From: Xestospongia muta
Lineage: Eukaryota > Porifera > Demospongiae > Haplosclerida > Petrosiidae
Direction: 5' to 3'
NCBI GenBank assembly: GCA_963693285.1
Contig: OY848918.1
Span: forward strand, 2,301,501-2,365,500
DNA length: 64,000 bases
Shown piece by piece: positions 37,791 through 50,454 of the stretch; the first letter of the stretch is position 1; the number at the start of each line of letters is the position of its first letter. The notes below the pieces were generated by a model that made no database searches, had not been told where the DNA came from, and saw only the letters and a list, made by a program, of their open reading frames with translations. The position numbers and the translations under genes were made by a program.

Positions 37791-38105
37791 CTTCTGTTGA
37801 TCTACTGTAAAAACAGGATAATCCCTTATCTCCTTGAGAGAGCTCAATTTAAGGATACAATATTTTATAATAATAATAAAGGACATACACTGGAAATTGT
37901 ATAGTACATGATGAGGGGTCAAACGATCATTTTATAATCACTAAATAATTGTTCTAAAATGGGTGGAGTAACATTAACAATAAGTAAAATTACTCACTTA
38001 ATCAATCAAGGGTTCAGTGTGTGTTGAAGTTGTTGGGATATTGTCTTGAGGGAGGGTTTGAAGTCTATCTGGTGTCTGATAGGTTGGATCACTTTGAAGC
38101 TAAGA
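37790..38105 (-). pseudogene. type B-like tail relic
   Basis: The exon with SDPTYQTPDRLQ (about 37997-38101) has both splice sites, but the C-terminal exon (about 37790-37895) has lost its acceptor AG and is frameshifted relative to the ITIM exon. Confidence 0.55.
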
Positions 38106-39300
38106 AAAGGAGGTACCATAATGCTATATATCTTAGCATATTTTGAGGTCAACTATATAACAAGTTACATAAGTAGCTATAAGGATATATGACACCAAAT
38201 AGAGGATAACCTCATTTATTAGTAAATAATTGTGGTAGCTATGTTCTTGCTAGGGAATTTGGATATCTCCAACATAACCAAACAATTTATAGAAGAAGAA
38301 AACAATACGTCAACATGTGACTTGTGTTATCACATCTAACCATCTACACTTTCATGTATCCATTCATCTTAAACAGTTGATATATATATATATATCTATA
38401 GTTATATAAACATGTTATAAATGTACAAATTTTGTTCTTTATATGGTATTGAGTAATTAGTTCTAGTTTCAGATACATCCTGTGATGTATGATATACTCA
38501 TATAATATATGACCATATATAAATATATTATATTATATGTCATATTGTTAAATGCATTAAATATACAACTTCATTGTGAGGTGATAATAATAGTTAGATA
38601 TGAGTAGAGCAGTCTTTTCAACTAATGAGGTTCAAAACTAAAAGCAGCTATAAATATCAGTGTAAGTAGAATCCATTATCAATGTTACAAAGTATACTGT
38701 AAGTACTATAGTATAGTTTATCAAGCACTACAAGCACTATAATAACAAGAATAGAATAGTTTTTGATCTTTGGAAAGGAAGCAAAGTGCTTTTAGTTGTC
38801 AAGGGAGGGACAGTATCATATTAATAGCTATTACAATACATGCTCCTAATGTTGTTAAATTTGGCATATTATTAGTTGGTAATTTCTATCAAATAAACTT
38901 CTTCTCTTGTATAATATAATATAATCAACAAATCTACACCTGGCTAAAATAATATTTGATGATGTATTTGAAGTAAAGGTCTACTGGTTCCCACAAATGT
39001 TATGTTCCCAGGCAATGATTGTGTACCTATTGTTTTACTCCCTAGTTTGTAGAAGTGGTTCAGCACAAATGAAGTTTATTAATATAAAAATCGAGCCCAT
39101 TTTTATACTTACTATAATGGCTAGACAATTAATCTTCCAACCCAACCCTTTATACATATAAATGAATATCCACAAGTAACCCGACTATATGTTAAAGTAT
39201 TCATTTTCTTAAATAAAATAAAATCAACAATAATAGTATTTTATAACAGGATTGTTTAATTAAAAGACATGATTGGTTTTAATTTCAAAGTTAATTATAT
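38106..39300. other. duplicated intergenic block, no gene
   Basis: Part of the 6.87-kb duplication; contains the GGAAGG block and the upstream block (38870-39190). Confidence 0.6.
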
Positions 39301-39660
39301 AAAACTAGCATACTACTATATAGCCTTCTGTTGATCCACTGTAAAAACAGGATAATCCCCTTATCCTTTCGAGGGAACTCAATTTGAGGATACAATGTTT
39401 TCTAATAATAATAAAGGACATTAGAGATATGAGGCACTGGGAATTGTATAGTACATGATTAGGAGCCAAAGGGTCATACTATAACCACTGGATAATTGTT
39501 CTAAAATGGGTGGAGTAATATTAACAATAAGTAGAATTACTCACCTGATCAGTCAAGGGTTCAGTGTGTGTTGAAGTTGTTGTGAAATTGTCTCTAGAGA
39601 GAGTTTGAAGTTTTTTTGGTGTCTGATAGGTTGGATCAGTTTGAAGCTAAGAAAAGGAGG
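39300..39660 (-). pseudogene. type B-like tail relic
   Basis: Exon with TDPTYQTPKKLQ (about 39549-39648) followed by a C-terminal exon with a good acceptor (ATTATTAG) that reads KTLYPQIEFPRKD and then, because of an 8-nt insertion, a hydrophobic and basic end with no VEYASI. It might be an alternative tail for the type A gene upstream (splicing past its stop exon); transcripts would be needed to show this. Confidence 0.45.
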
Positions 39661-40208
39661 TACCATAATTCTAAATATCTTAGCATATTTTGATGTCAAC
39701 AATATGTATGACACCAAATAGATAGAGGATAACACTATTAATTAGTAAATAATTGTAGTAGCTATGTTGTTGTTAGGAAATTTGGAAATCTCCAACATAA
39801 CCAAACAATTTATAGAACAAGAAAACAAGATGTAAACATGTGACTTGTGTCATTATATCTATCCATTAACACTTTCATGTATCCATTTATCTTAAACAGT
39901 TGATAAACATATCTATTTATAGTTATATAAACAATTTATAAATGTATACTTGTTGTTCTTTATGTGGTATTGAATAGTTAGTTCTAGTTTCAGATACATG
40001 CTGCGACATACAATGTACCCATATAATATATTATGACCATATATGGATATATTATATGTCACTAATGTACTACATATAAATAATGTGTAGTACATATAAA
40101 GTCCTACATATTATTATATCCTCAAACATTACTTCAAACAAGGTGGTGTTTGTCAATTAACACATAAAGAATAATCTAAGGACTAGATCAAACAATATAA
40201 TAAATAAT

Positions 40209-41954
40209 TTATTGTATATAGTCATAATCTGATGTATTATTAGTAACATTTCTCATAAAGAACTCTTCTCTTGTACCATATGCTGGACAGGTCTGCATCT
40301 GAGGATCTGGTATAACTTTCTAAGAAAGCTGACATAATAATAAACTCATTCATTATTAACATACCTTTTTGTTAACATATACAGCTGTTATCCCTACTAT
40401 CATCAATACTATTACTATTATCAGTATTATTATGAAGATAGTTATAACACTAACAACTACTGGAATAATAATATTTAATGATAACTCTACAGTAACAAAA
40501 TTAATGATTTTGACGTACTACTATCAAAAACATTACTTGATGAGTTAGTAATTAATGGATTGTATTGTGAAATAATAGTAGAATTATGAATGGAATGGGA
40601 ATAAAGTGAAGTAGTAACTGTAAATGATGTATAAAGTATACAATATTATTAACATTAATTATTATTACTTTTTGTACTTCTTGTTCCAGTTATAGAGGAT
40701 GATATTGAAGTTGATTCTCCTGAGGATATAGACCTTTATAGTTAGCAAAATGAACAGGATATACTCTGATTACTAACTTGATAATTTGAATTCAGTCAAG
40801 TTAGTAAATTTTGTTATATGTCTTCCAACAGAGTTGATCACTTCAATAGCTATATACCATGTAGTATTATCAATAACTGACTGTATATTAACACTCATAT
40901 CATAGACTGTATTATTTGTTACAATATCAATGTTAGGAGTTAATATTGGAGTGTTGTTAAGTTGATTACCACAACAATCTTCTTGTATGAGATGATATGT
41001 ATAATTTAATGGATCTTCATTACAAGATACTGTTACCTAATATAGTATAACTTAGTCTATTAACAATTATAATTGGTGTATGTAATGACTTACACTGACA
41101 TTAAGTGATGTAATACCACATGAACTGGAAACAATTACTTCATCAGAGATATTTGGAGCTGTATATCAAATAAATTACACTTTATATTAATGCTATACAT
41201 TACCTGATATTATTATAAAGTTATCTTCAGCAATAGCTAGTTCACTATAACCATATTGTGTACCAGCAGATACACTCCATTGTAACTGACTACATTCAAT
41301 ATATGATACATTATCTTTATGTAGAGTTATGTTAGTTGAGTTAGTTACTGTAGTCAATATTACTGATATATTATCAAAGTTAACTACTGTTATATTGTAC
41401 TAGAACTGAATATAGTGCATTAATGGAGGAGACCATCTTAAAATCACTGCATTGTCCAGTAACTGATGAGTTAGTAAGTGAGGAGGACCTACAGTAGATG
41501 TGACTATATTAAAGGAGATATATTATAGTACTTACTTACCAAATGATATCACTTGTACTGGTAATGATATAACAGTAGCTTGTAATGGACTTATATAACA
41601 GTCTCCACCATTACACAGTCCACATTGAACATCCAATGAATTTTGTTTGCTTACTGGAAGAGTAAGTGTAGTACCAGTATTATCTCCAGTCACTTCTATA
41701 TTACTGTTTGGTGGTCCATTTGGACTAACAAAAGGCTCAATATTAGTAATATTCCAGAATGAATGAAAAGATCCAGTATAAGTGGAAGAACATTCAAATA
41801 TTACAGTACTACCAGTAGGGGCTATAACTGGAGATGATGGACAGGGTCCTCTTATAAATACTCCAGAGTTATTATATACTGGACTAGTACAAGTTTGTCC
41901 ATCACAGAGATAAAAAACAAGAAAGGAAAACAACAACGGCACTGACATCTTCAT
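40209..41954 (-). pseudogene. type A receptor, nonsense and frameshift
   Basis: Left partner of the intact gene at 47.1-48.8 kb. The Ig exon (41540-41954) is open, with a start at MKMSVPLL and loops unlike other copies (SSTYTGSFHSFW). FN3-1 has TAG at 41400-41402 where sister copies encode Gln in QFQYN. The first stalk exon has lost one base near 40708 (CAACTTCAATA for CAACTTACAATA). Helix and tail exons (stop 40209) are intact, ending SDYDYIQ. Two independent lesions make it a pseudogene, probably young. Confidence 0.75.
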
Positions 41955-41990
41955 GACTTTAAGGATGATGGGTGTGTAGAACAACTATTG

Positions 41991-42525
41991 AATATTCATA
42001 TATTAATAGATTTGATTATAATATTGAATGTTGATATAATAATATGTAATAAAATAATATTATCTATAGCACATATCTATGTATTAGACTTTCTCAGCTA
42101 TGTTGTTACAAAATGGTTCCCACACAATTGCAAACTTGGCTCCAAAAGCTGTTTCTTATAGTAAAATATTGTTGTAATGGTCACAGGTGTATTGACATGT
42201 GTCAAACGTAAACTGATTTAGCTGAGTAAGCTATTACACCAGAGTCCAACATGAACTAATAAACTGGTAGATTGTTCTCGTGGACAGCATCATCTATTGT
42301 GCAAAGGAACCACTCAGTAAGAACACTATGGGTATATAAATACATGGATGGAGATGGACAAATTGCTTTAGACAGACAAAATGATAAATGGATTATTATA
42401 TTAGAAATTCAGAATTATAAACAAAATAATGACATCAGATATATAGCGTTACATTTAAATTGATGTATTGATATGTACATGTACTTAAATGTTAGTGACA
42501 ATAATATATAATATATTCAGTGTAG
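41991..42525. other. intergenic, nothing recognised
   Basis: No family exons. A plus-strand frame at 42272-42463 (63 codons) has no leader, known motif or splice context, so I do not call it a gene. Confidence 0.5.
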
Positions 42526-43600
42526 CTATAAGAATACTCAATGTTATAGTACTTCTAACAGGAGCTAGTATTGAAATGATGGACATGGACCTCTGATAAT
42601 TTCTCTAGTAGGAGTCATTGTATACTAGACTAGTAGAAATAGAAGAGGAAAGAATAAAAGAACAGCTTGACTTCATTTTTTAATTTTAGAGGATGTGATT
42701 ATAAGGTAAAAGGATATGTCCTTTGGCAAAGCACTGTTGCACATCTCTAAACAACAATACCATATAGTATTATCAATAACTGACTGTATATTAACACTCA
42801 CATCATAGACTGTATTATTTGTTACAGCATCAATGTTAGGAGTTAATATTGGAGTGTTGTTGAGTTGCTTGTTACAACAATCTTCTCTTATGAGATGATA
42901 TGTATAAATTAGCGAATCTTCATTACAAGATACTGTTATCTGGAGTAGTTTTTAATAATCTACTTTTAAAAAAGTAATAATGAAGTGATGTACACAGTAA
43001 TTAAGTGATAATATTCTATAGGTAGTACAAACAATTATTTTACGAGCTGTATTAAAAACAAAGAAATAAAGCCATTCCAACATAATAATATTAATACCTA
43101 TAGAGTTATCTTTAGTAATAGCTAGTTCACATACTAATTATATTGTGTACCAATATATATTACATATACGTAATATATATTACTTACTTACGAAATGATA
43201 TCAGTTGTACAAGTAATGATATAACAGTAGGTAGTAATGGACTTTGATAACAGTCTATTCCAATACATAGTCCACATTGAACATCTAATGAATCTTGTTC
43301 AGTTACAGGAAGAGTAACTGTGGTAGCAATATTATCATTCACATCCATATTACTGTTTGATAGCCCATTTTCAATACTAGTAATATTCCAGAATGAATGA
43401 AATATCCAGCATAACTGAAAGAACTTTCAAATGCTATAGTACTACTAACAGAGGCTTTAACTTGAGATATTGGACAACAACCTGATAATTACTCCAAAGT
43501 TATTACATACTGGACTAGTACAAGTTTGTCCATTGCAGAGATAAAAACAAGAGAGGAAAACAACAATTGTACTTGTATTTTCATTACTTTAAAGTTAATG
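42526..43600 (-). pseudogene. Ig and FN3-2 exon relics
   Basis: 42530-42690: degraded 5' part of an Ig exon. 42745-42960: degraded FN3-2 exon (DNxTIxYG-type end lost). 43190-43585: nearly full-length Ig exon with a start, but frame breaks near 43480-43560 (GGTTGTTGTCC for GGTCCATGTCC-like). None is usable. Confidence 0.55.
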
Positions 43601-44640
43601 GTGTGTAGATCAACTATTGAGATTTCATAACTAAAGTAAATTTTGCTGATAACTTAACAAGTGTGGTGCTTAAGTCCATTTATGCTTCCTATAGAGCTCC
43701 TGATATTTCTAATTTTAGTTATAGAGGTAACAAGTCATCTATTACTAATTTGTCAACATTAGAAAAATTACCAATACTACCAGTATTTCTTACCTAGCCA
43801 GACTATAGGTAAAAGTATTTATTTTGTTAATTAAAAAATAAAATAATCATTTAATGATATTTCATAATTAGATTGTTTAATTAAAATGAAAGGTCTTATT
43901 GGTCACATAGTCTTAATTTCAAAATAAATTATATAATAGTCTTCTGTTATCTCTGTAGAAGTAGTATAATCACCCTGAAGGAGCTCAATTTGAGGATGCA
44001 ATGTTTTTTTAATAATAAAGGACATAAGAGATACGAAGTACTGGGAATTGTATAGTACATGAGGAGGCAAATGATCATTTTAGATAATTGTTCTAAAATG
44101 GGCGGAGTAATGGGTGTGTCCTTTCTTTACACATATACTCAATACCTTTTTATATTAACAGGTACCTCACTATAACCAGGCATATCAACAACAGACTAAA
44201 AAAGGAGAGTACAAAGATAATATATATTATAATATATGTTAATCTATTAGATGTATTGGATATTATAGTAATCATTAGTCTACAACAAACAACTGCTATA
44301 TATCATAACATATTTTGATGTCAACTCTATAACAAATAATATATAACAACTAATAGCTATGTCACTATGTTATTGCTAGGGATATCTACATGTCCAACAT
44401 AACAGTTTAAAGAGTACAGAAATGATATACTACTGGAAGCGAAATAGTCTTGATGTATATAAATCTATTACTATGTTTGTCAACATTACAAAAATGACCA
44501 ATACTACCAGTATTCATCACTTAGCCAGACTATATGTTAAAGTATTCGTTTTCATAAAAAAACAATAATAGTATTTCATAATTAGATTGTTTAATTAAAA
44601 GACATGATTAGTTTTAATTTCAAAGTTAATTATATAATAC
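43601..44640. other. tail-exon scraps and repeats
   Basis: A degraded C-terminal exon (about 43930-44010), and 44095-44205 with the GYSEVPVNIK end of the proline-rich tail exon. The remainder is intergenic. Confidence 0.45.
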
Positions 44641-46525
44641 TAGCATACTACTATGTGCCTTTTGTTGTTCTACTGTAAAAACAGGATAATCCCCTTATCT
44701 CCTTGAGAGAACTCAATTTAAGAATACACTGTTTTAAAATAATAATAAAGGACATACACTGGAAATTGTATAGTACATGATGAGGGGTCAAACGATCATT
44801 TTATAATCACTAGATAATTGTTCTAAAATGGGTGGAGTAATATTAACAATAAGTAAAATTACTCACCTGATCAGTCAAGGGTTCAGTGTGTGTTGAAGTT
44901 GTTGTGATATTGTCTTGAGGGAGGGTTTGAAGTCTATCTGGTGTCTGATAGGTTGGATCACTTTGAAGCTAAGAAAAGGAGGTACCATAATGTTATATAT
45001 CTTAGCATATTTTGAGGTCAACTATATAACAAGTTACATAAGTAGCTATAAGGATATATGACACCAAATAGAGGATAACCTCATTTATTAGTAAATAATT
45101 GTGGTAGCTATGTTCTTGCTAGGGAATTTGGATATCTCCAACATAACCAAACAATTTATAGAACAAGAAAACAATATGTAAACATGTGACTTGTGTTATC
45201 ACATCTAACCATCTACACTTTCATGTATCCATTCATCTTAAACAGTTGATATATATGTATATATATATCCACAGTTATATAAATATGTTATAAATGTACA
45301 AATGTTGTTCTTTATATGGTATTGAGTAATTAGTTCTAGTTTCAGATACATCCTGTGATGTATGATATACTCATATAATATATGACCATATATGAATATA
45401 TTATATTAAATGTCATATTATTAAATGTATTAAATACACAACTTCATTGTGAGGTGGTAGTTATAGTTAGATATGAGTAGAGCAGTCTTTTTAACTAATG
45501 AGGTTCAAAACTAAAAGCAGCTATAAATATCAGTGTAAGTAGAATCCATTATCAATGTTACAAGTATACTGTAAGTACTATAGTATAGTTTATCAAGCAC
45601 TACAAGCACTATAATAACAAGAATAGAATAGTTTTTGATCTTTGGGAAGGAAGCAAAGTGCTTTTAGCTGTCAAGGGAGGGACAGTATCATATTAATAGC
45701 TATTACAATACATGCTCCTAATGTTGTTAAATTTGGCATATTATTAGTTGGTAATTTCTATCAAATAAACTTCTTCTCTTGTATAATATAATATAATCAA
45801 CAAATCTACACCTGGCTAAAATAATATTTGATGATGTATTTGAAGTAAAGGTCTACTGGTTCTCACAATTGTTATGTTCCCAGGCAATGATTGTGTACCT
45901 ATTGTTTTACTCCCTAGTCTGTAGAAGTGGTTCAGCACAAATGTGGTTTATTAATATAAAAATCGAATCCATTTTTTCTACTTACTATAATGGCTGGACA
46001 ATTAATCTTCCAATCCAATCCTTTATACATATAAATGAATATCCACGAGTAGCCAGACTATATGTCAAAGTATTCATTTTCTTAAATAAAATAAAATAAA
46101 CAATAATAGTATTTTATAACAGGATTGTTTAATTAAAAGACATGATTGGTTTTAATTTCAAAGTTAATTATATAAAACTAGCATACTACTATATAGCCTT
46201 CTGTTGATCCACTGTAAAAACAGGATAATCCCCTTATCCTTTTGAGGGAACTCAATTTGAGGATACAATGTTTTCTAATAATAATAAAGGACATTAGAGA
46301 TATGAGGCATTGGGAATTGTATAGTACATGATTAGGAGCCAAAGGGTCATACTATATAACAACTGGATAATTGTTCTAAAATGGGTGGAGTAATATTAAC
46401 AATAAGTAGAATTACTCACCTGATCAGTCAAGGGTTCATTGTGTGTTGAAGTTGTTGTGACATTGTCTCTAGAGAGGGTTTGAAGTTTTTTTGGTGTCTG
46501 ATAGGTTGAATCAGTTTGAAACTAA
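44640..46525 (-). pseudogene. two type B-like tail relics in the right duplication copy
   Basis: 44640-44970 corresponds to 37790-38105 and 46190-46525 to 39300-39660. The YQTP exons at about 44868-44969 and 46424-46523 are open with donors; the terminal exons lack the ITIM for the same reasons as their partners. Between them lie duplicated blocks at 45610-46085. Confidence 0.5.
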
Positions 46526-47081
46526 GAAAAGGAGGTACCATAATTCTAAATATCTTAGCATATTTTGATGTCAACAATATGTATGACACCAAATAGATAG
46601 AGGATAACACTATTAATTAGTAAATAATTGTAGTAGCTATGTTGTTGTTAGGGAATTTGGATATCTCCAACATAACCAAACAATTTATAGAACAAGAAAA
46701 CAACATGTAAACATATGGTTTATGTTGTTACATCTATCCATCCATAATTTCATGTATCCATTCATCCTAAACAGTTGATATATATCTATCCATAGTTATA
46801 TAAACAATTTATAAATGTATACATGTTGTTTTTTATGTGATATCAATTAGTTAGTTCTAGTTTCAGATACATGCTGCGACATACAATGTACCCATATAAT
46901 ATATTATGACCATATATGGATATATTATATGTGACTAATGTATTACATATAAATAATGTGTAGTACATATAAAGTACTACATATTATTATATCATCAAAC
47001 ATTACTTCAAACAAGGTGGTGTTTGTCAACTAACACATAAAGAATAATCTAAGGACTAGATCAAACAATATAATAAATATT

Positions 47082-48822
47082 TTATTGTATATAGTCATAA
47101 TCTGATGTATTATTAGTAACATTTCTCATAAAGAACTCTTCTCTTGTACCATATGCTTGACAAAACTGCATCTGAGGATCTGGTATAGCTTTCTAAGAAC
47201 ATCTGACATAATAAACTCATTCATTATTAACATACCTTTCTGTTAACATATACAGTTGTTATCCCCACTATCACTAACACTATTACTATTGTCAGTATTA
47301 TTATGAAAATAGTTATAACACTAACAACTACTGGAACAATAATATTTGATGATGACACTACAGTAACAAAATTAATTTTGATGTACTACTATCAAAAACA
47401 TTACTTGATGAGTTAGTAGTTAATGGAGTGTATTGTGAAATAATAGTAGAATTATGAATGGAATGAGAATGAAGTGAAGTAGTAACTGTAAAGGATGTAT
47501 AAAGTATACAATATTATTAACATTAATTGTTACTTCTTTTTGTACTTGTTCTTGTTATAGAGGATGATATTGTAAGTTGACACTCCTGAGGATATAGACC
47601 TTTATAGTTAGCAACATGAACAGGATATACTCTGATTACTAACTTAATAATTTGAATTCAGTCAAGTTAGTAAATTCTGTTCTATCTCTTCCAACAGAGT
47701 TGATCACTTCAATAGCTATATACCATGTAGTATTATCAATAACTGACTGTATATTAACACTCATATCATAGACTGTATTATTTGTTACAATATCAATGTT
47801 AGGAGTTAATATTAGAGTGTTGTTGAGTTGTCTCCTACAATAATCCTCTTGAATGAGATAATATGTATAATTTAATGGATTGTCACAGGATACTCTTATC
47901 TATAGTATAACTTAGTCTATTAACTATTAAAGAAATATATGTAATAACTTACACTGAAATTAAGTGATATAATACCACATGAACTGGAAACAATTACTTC
48001 ATCAGAGATATTTGGAGCTGTATATCAAATAAATTACACTTTGTACTAAAACTATACATTACCTGATATTATTACAAAGTTATCTTCAGCAATAGCTAAT
48101 TGACTATAACCATATTGTGTACCAGCAGATACACTCCATTGTAACTGACTACATTCAATATATAATATATTATTTTTATGTAGTGTTATGTTAGTTGAGT
48201 TAGTTACTGTAGTAAACATTACTGATATATTATCAGAATTAACTACCGTTATATTGTACTGGAACTGAACATAGTCCATTAATGGAGGAGACCATCTTAA
48301 TGTCACTGCATTGTCCAGTAACTTATGAGTTAGTAAGTGAGGAGGACCTACAGTAGATGTGACTATATTAAAGGAGATATACTATAGTACTTACTTACCA
48401 AATGATATCAGTTGTACTGGTAATGATACAACAGTAAGTTGTAATAGAAAACATTCTCCACCATTACATAATCCACATTGAACATCTGATGAAAAGTCTT
48501 CATGGCTTACTGGAAGAGAAAGTGTAGTGAATCCATTACCACTACCACTAACAGTTACATCTATACTGCTATTTGGTGGTACATTCACACTGATAATAGG
48601 TTTAATATCAGTAGCATTCCAGACAGTAAAATAGACCCCAGTATAACTATAAGAACACTCAAACTTTATAGTACTACCAATAGGAGCTATAACTTGAGAT
48701 GATGGACAAGGTCCTCTAATAGTTACTCCAGAGTTACTGTATACTGGACTAGTACAGGTTTGTTCATTACTGAGGTCGAAAAAAAGACAGCAAAAGAACA
48801 GCGGGAAAGGTAGAATCTTCAT
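47082..48822 (-). CDS. Ig-FN3-FN3 type I receptor, type A short tail (intact)
   Basis: Eight exons, 1425 nt, 474 residues, phases consistent: 48399-48822, 48063-48362, 47953-48017, 47644-47899, 47534-47599, 47405-47485, 47236-47357, 47082-47192. Leader about 1-20; Ig-like domain to 141 with FECSYSYTGVYFTVW and VQCGLCNGGEC; FN3-1 142-241; linker; FN3-2 about 264-348, beginning IRVSCDNPLNYTY; stalk with SQYTPLTTNSS; helix (VVVSVITIFIIILTIV) and VNRK; tail KAIPDPQMQFCQAYG... ending SDYDYIQ. The FN3 exons match other copies closely, while the Ig domain differs along most of its length. The stop codon is part of AATAAA (47081-47086). GTAGGTGT (one change from the family octamer) lies about 35 bp upstream. 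It is likely a surface recognition or adhesion receptor with a short tyrosine tail; ligand unknown. Confidence 0.8.
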
Positions 48823-49045
48823 AGCTTTCAGATTTAAAATTAATAATTAATTAAAAGTAGGTGTTGATCAAAAGTTAATTGTGGCGAGATGTGACATTAC
48901 AATAACGTATAAACTCTACAAAATACTAAAATTATTAAATTTGGCAGTACTTTCTATTAACAAAATTCTTCTCTTGTATAATATAATATAATATACTCGA
49001 CAAATCTACGCCTGGCTAAGAGTCAATCAATTAATTTCATTATTA

Positions 49046-50378
49046 ACATACCTTTCTGTTATCATATACAGCTGTTATCCCTACTATCACTAATACTATT
49101 ACTATTATCAGTATTATTATAAAAATAGTTATAATACTAACAACTACTGGAACAATAATATTTTATGATGGCTCTACAGTAACAAAATTAATGATTTGGG
49201 CATACTACAATTAAAAACATTACTTGATGAGCTGGTAATTAATGGAGTGTATTGTGACACAAAGGTAGAATTATAAATGGAATGAGAATGAATTAAAGTA
49301 GTAACTGTAAAGGATGTATAAAGTATACAATATTATTAACATTAATTATTCCTACTTTATATTAGAGTGTTGTTGAGTTGTCTCCTATAATAATCCTCTT
49401 GTATGTGATGATATGTATAATTTAATGAATCTTCATTACAAGATACTGTTACCTATAGTGGTTTATAATAATGTACTATTAATAAAGTAATAATAAAGTA
49501 ACATACACTGAAATTGAGTGATAATATTCCAGATATTTGAAACAATAATTCATCAGTGATATCTGGAGCTGTATTGAAAACAAGGAAATAAAGCAATTAC
49601 AACATAATATTAATATTACCTGAAATTATTATAAAGTTATCTTTAGCAACAGTTAGTTCACTATAACCATATTGTGTACCAGCAGATACACTCCATTGTA
49701 ACTGACTACATTCAATATATGATATATTATCTTTATGTAGAGTTATGTTAGTTGAGTTAGTTACTGTAGTGAACATTAATGATATATTATCAGAGTTAAC
49801 TACTGTTACGTTGTACTTGAACTAAATATAGTCCATTAATGGAGGAGACCATCTTAATATCACTGCATTGTCCAGTAACTGATGAGTTAGTAAGTGAGGA
49901 GGACCTACAGTAGATGTGACTATATTAAAGGAGATATATTATAGTACTTGCTTACCAATGATATTAGTTGTACTAGTGATGATATAACAGTAGCATGTAA
50001 CGGACTTTGAAAACAGTCTATTCTATTACACAGTCCACATTGAACATCCACTGAATCTGATTTTGTTATTGAAAAAGTAAGTGTATATGTAGTGTATCCG
50101 TTACTACCATCATTTGTAGTCACAATAATCTGCTATTAGGCGATTTCACATTGATGATAGATTTAATATAAAAGATATTCCAAAGTTGAACACAGCTCCC
50201 ACTGTGGCTGTAAGAACACTGAAATAGTACATTGCTGTTAATAGGAGCTATAATTTGAGATGATGGACAAAGGTCCTCTAATTGTTACTCCTGAGTTACT
50301 GTATACTGGACTAGTACAGGTTTGTCCATTACAGAGATAGACAAGAAGAGAAGACAAGAAGAGAAAACAATTCATCAT
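49046..50378 (-). pseudogene. type A receptor, frameshifted and missing its tail
   Basis: Start at 50378 or 50375 (two ATGs), with a leader like the 17.1-kb gene. The Ig exon has an extra A near 50269 (in the GPCPSS motif) and a lost base near 50131, so the domain is out of frame between them. FN3-1 (about 49621-49920) has a stop (GAACTAAA) in the QFQYN motif near 49820. FN3-2 is cut to its first third and joined to stalk intron sequence near 49360. The helix (about 49050-49165) is present and the tail exon is absent. Confidence 0.65.
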
Positions 50379-50454
50379 TATTATTAGTGGGTGTGATTAT
50401 GTGTTTATTGATATGATATATATCTTATTACAGTGGACCACACAATGCAATGTT

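Larger units (their letters stand above)
37640..41990. repeat. tandem segmental duplication, left copy
   Basis: This stretch matches 44510-48860 throughout at a nearly constant offset of about 6870 bp. Checkpoints: YQTP exon 38011 with 44881; GGAAGG block 38760 with 45631; second YQTP exon 39553 with 46428; receptor start 41954 with 48822. Confidence 0.8.
44510..48860. repeat. tandem segmental duplication, right copy
   Basis: Partner of 37640-41990 (offset about 6870 bp). It contains the intact type A gene, whereas the left copy is dead. Confidence 0.8.

Noticed and set aside
42272..42463. Plus-strand frame of 63 codons
   Set aside because: No leader, motif, splice context or second copy; it lies in AT-rich intergenic DNA.
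45869..46099. Plus-strand frame in the upstream block (also 61496-61711)
   Set aside because: Open in only two of six copies, interrupted in the others, with no start context.
48502..48702. Plus-strand frame inside the Ig exon
   Set aside because: Antisense shadow of the receptor exon 48399-48822.
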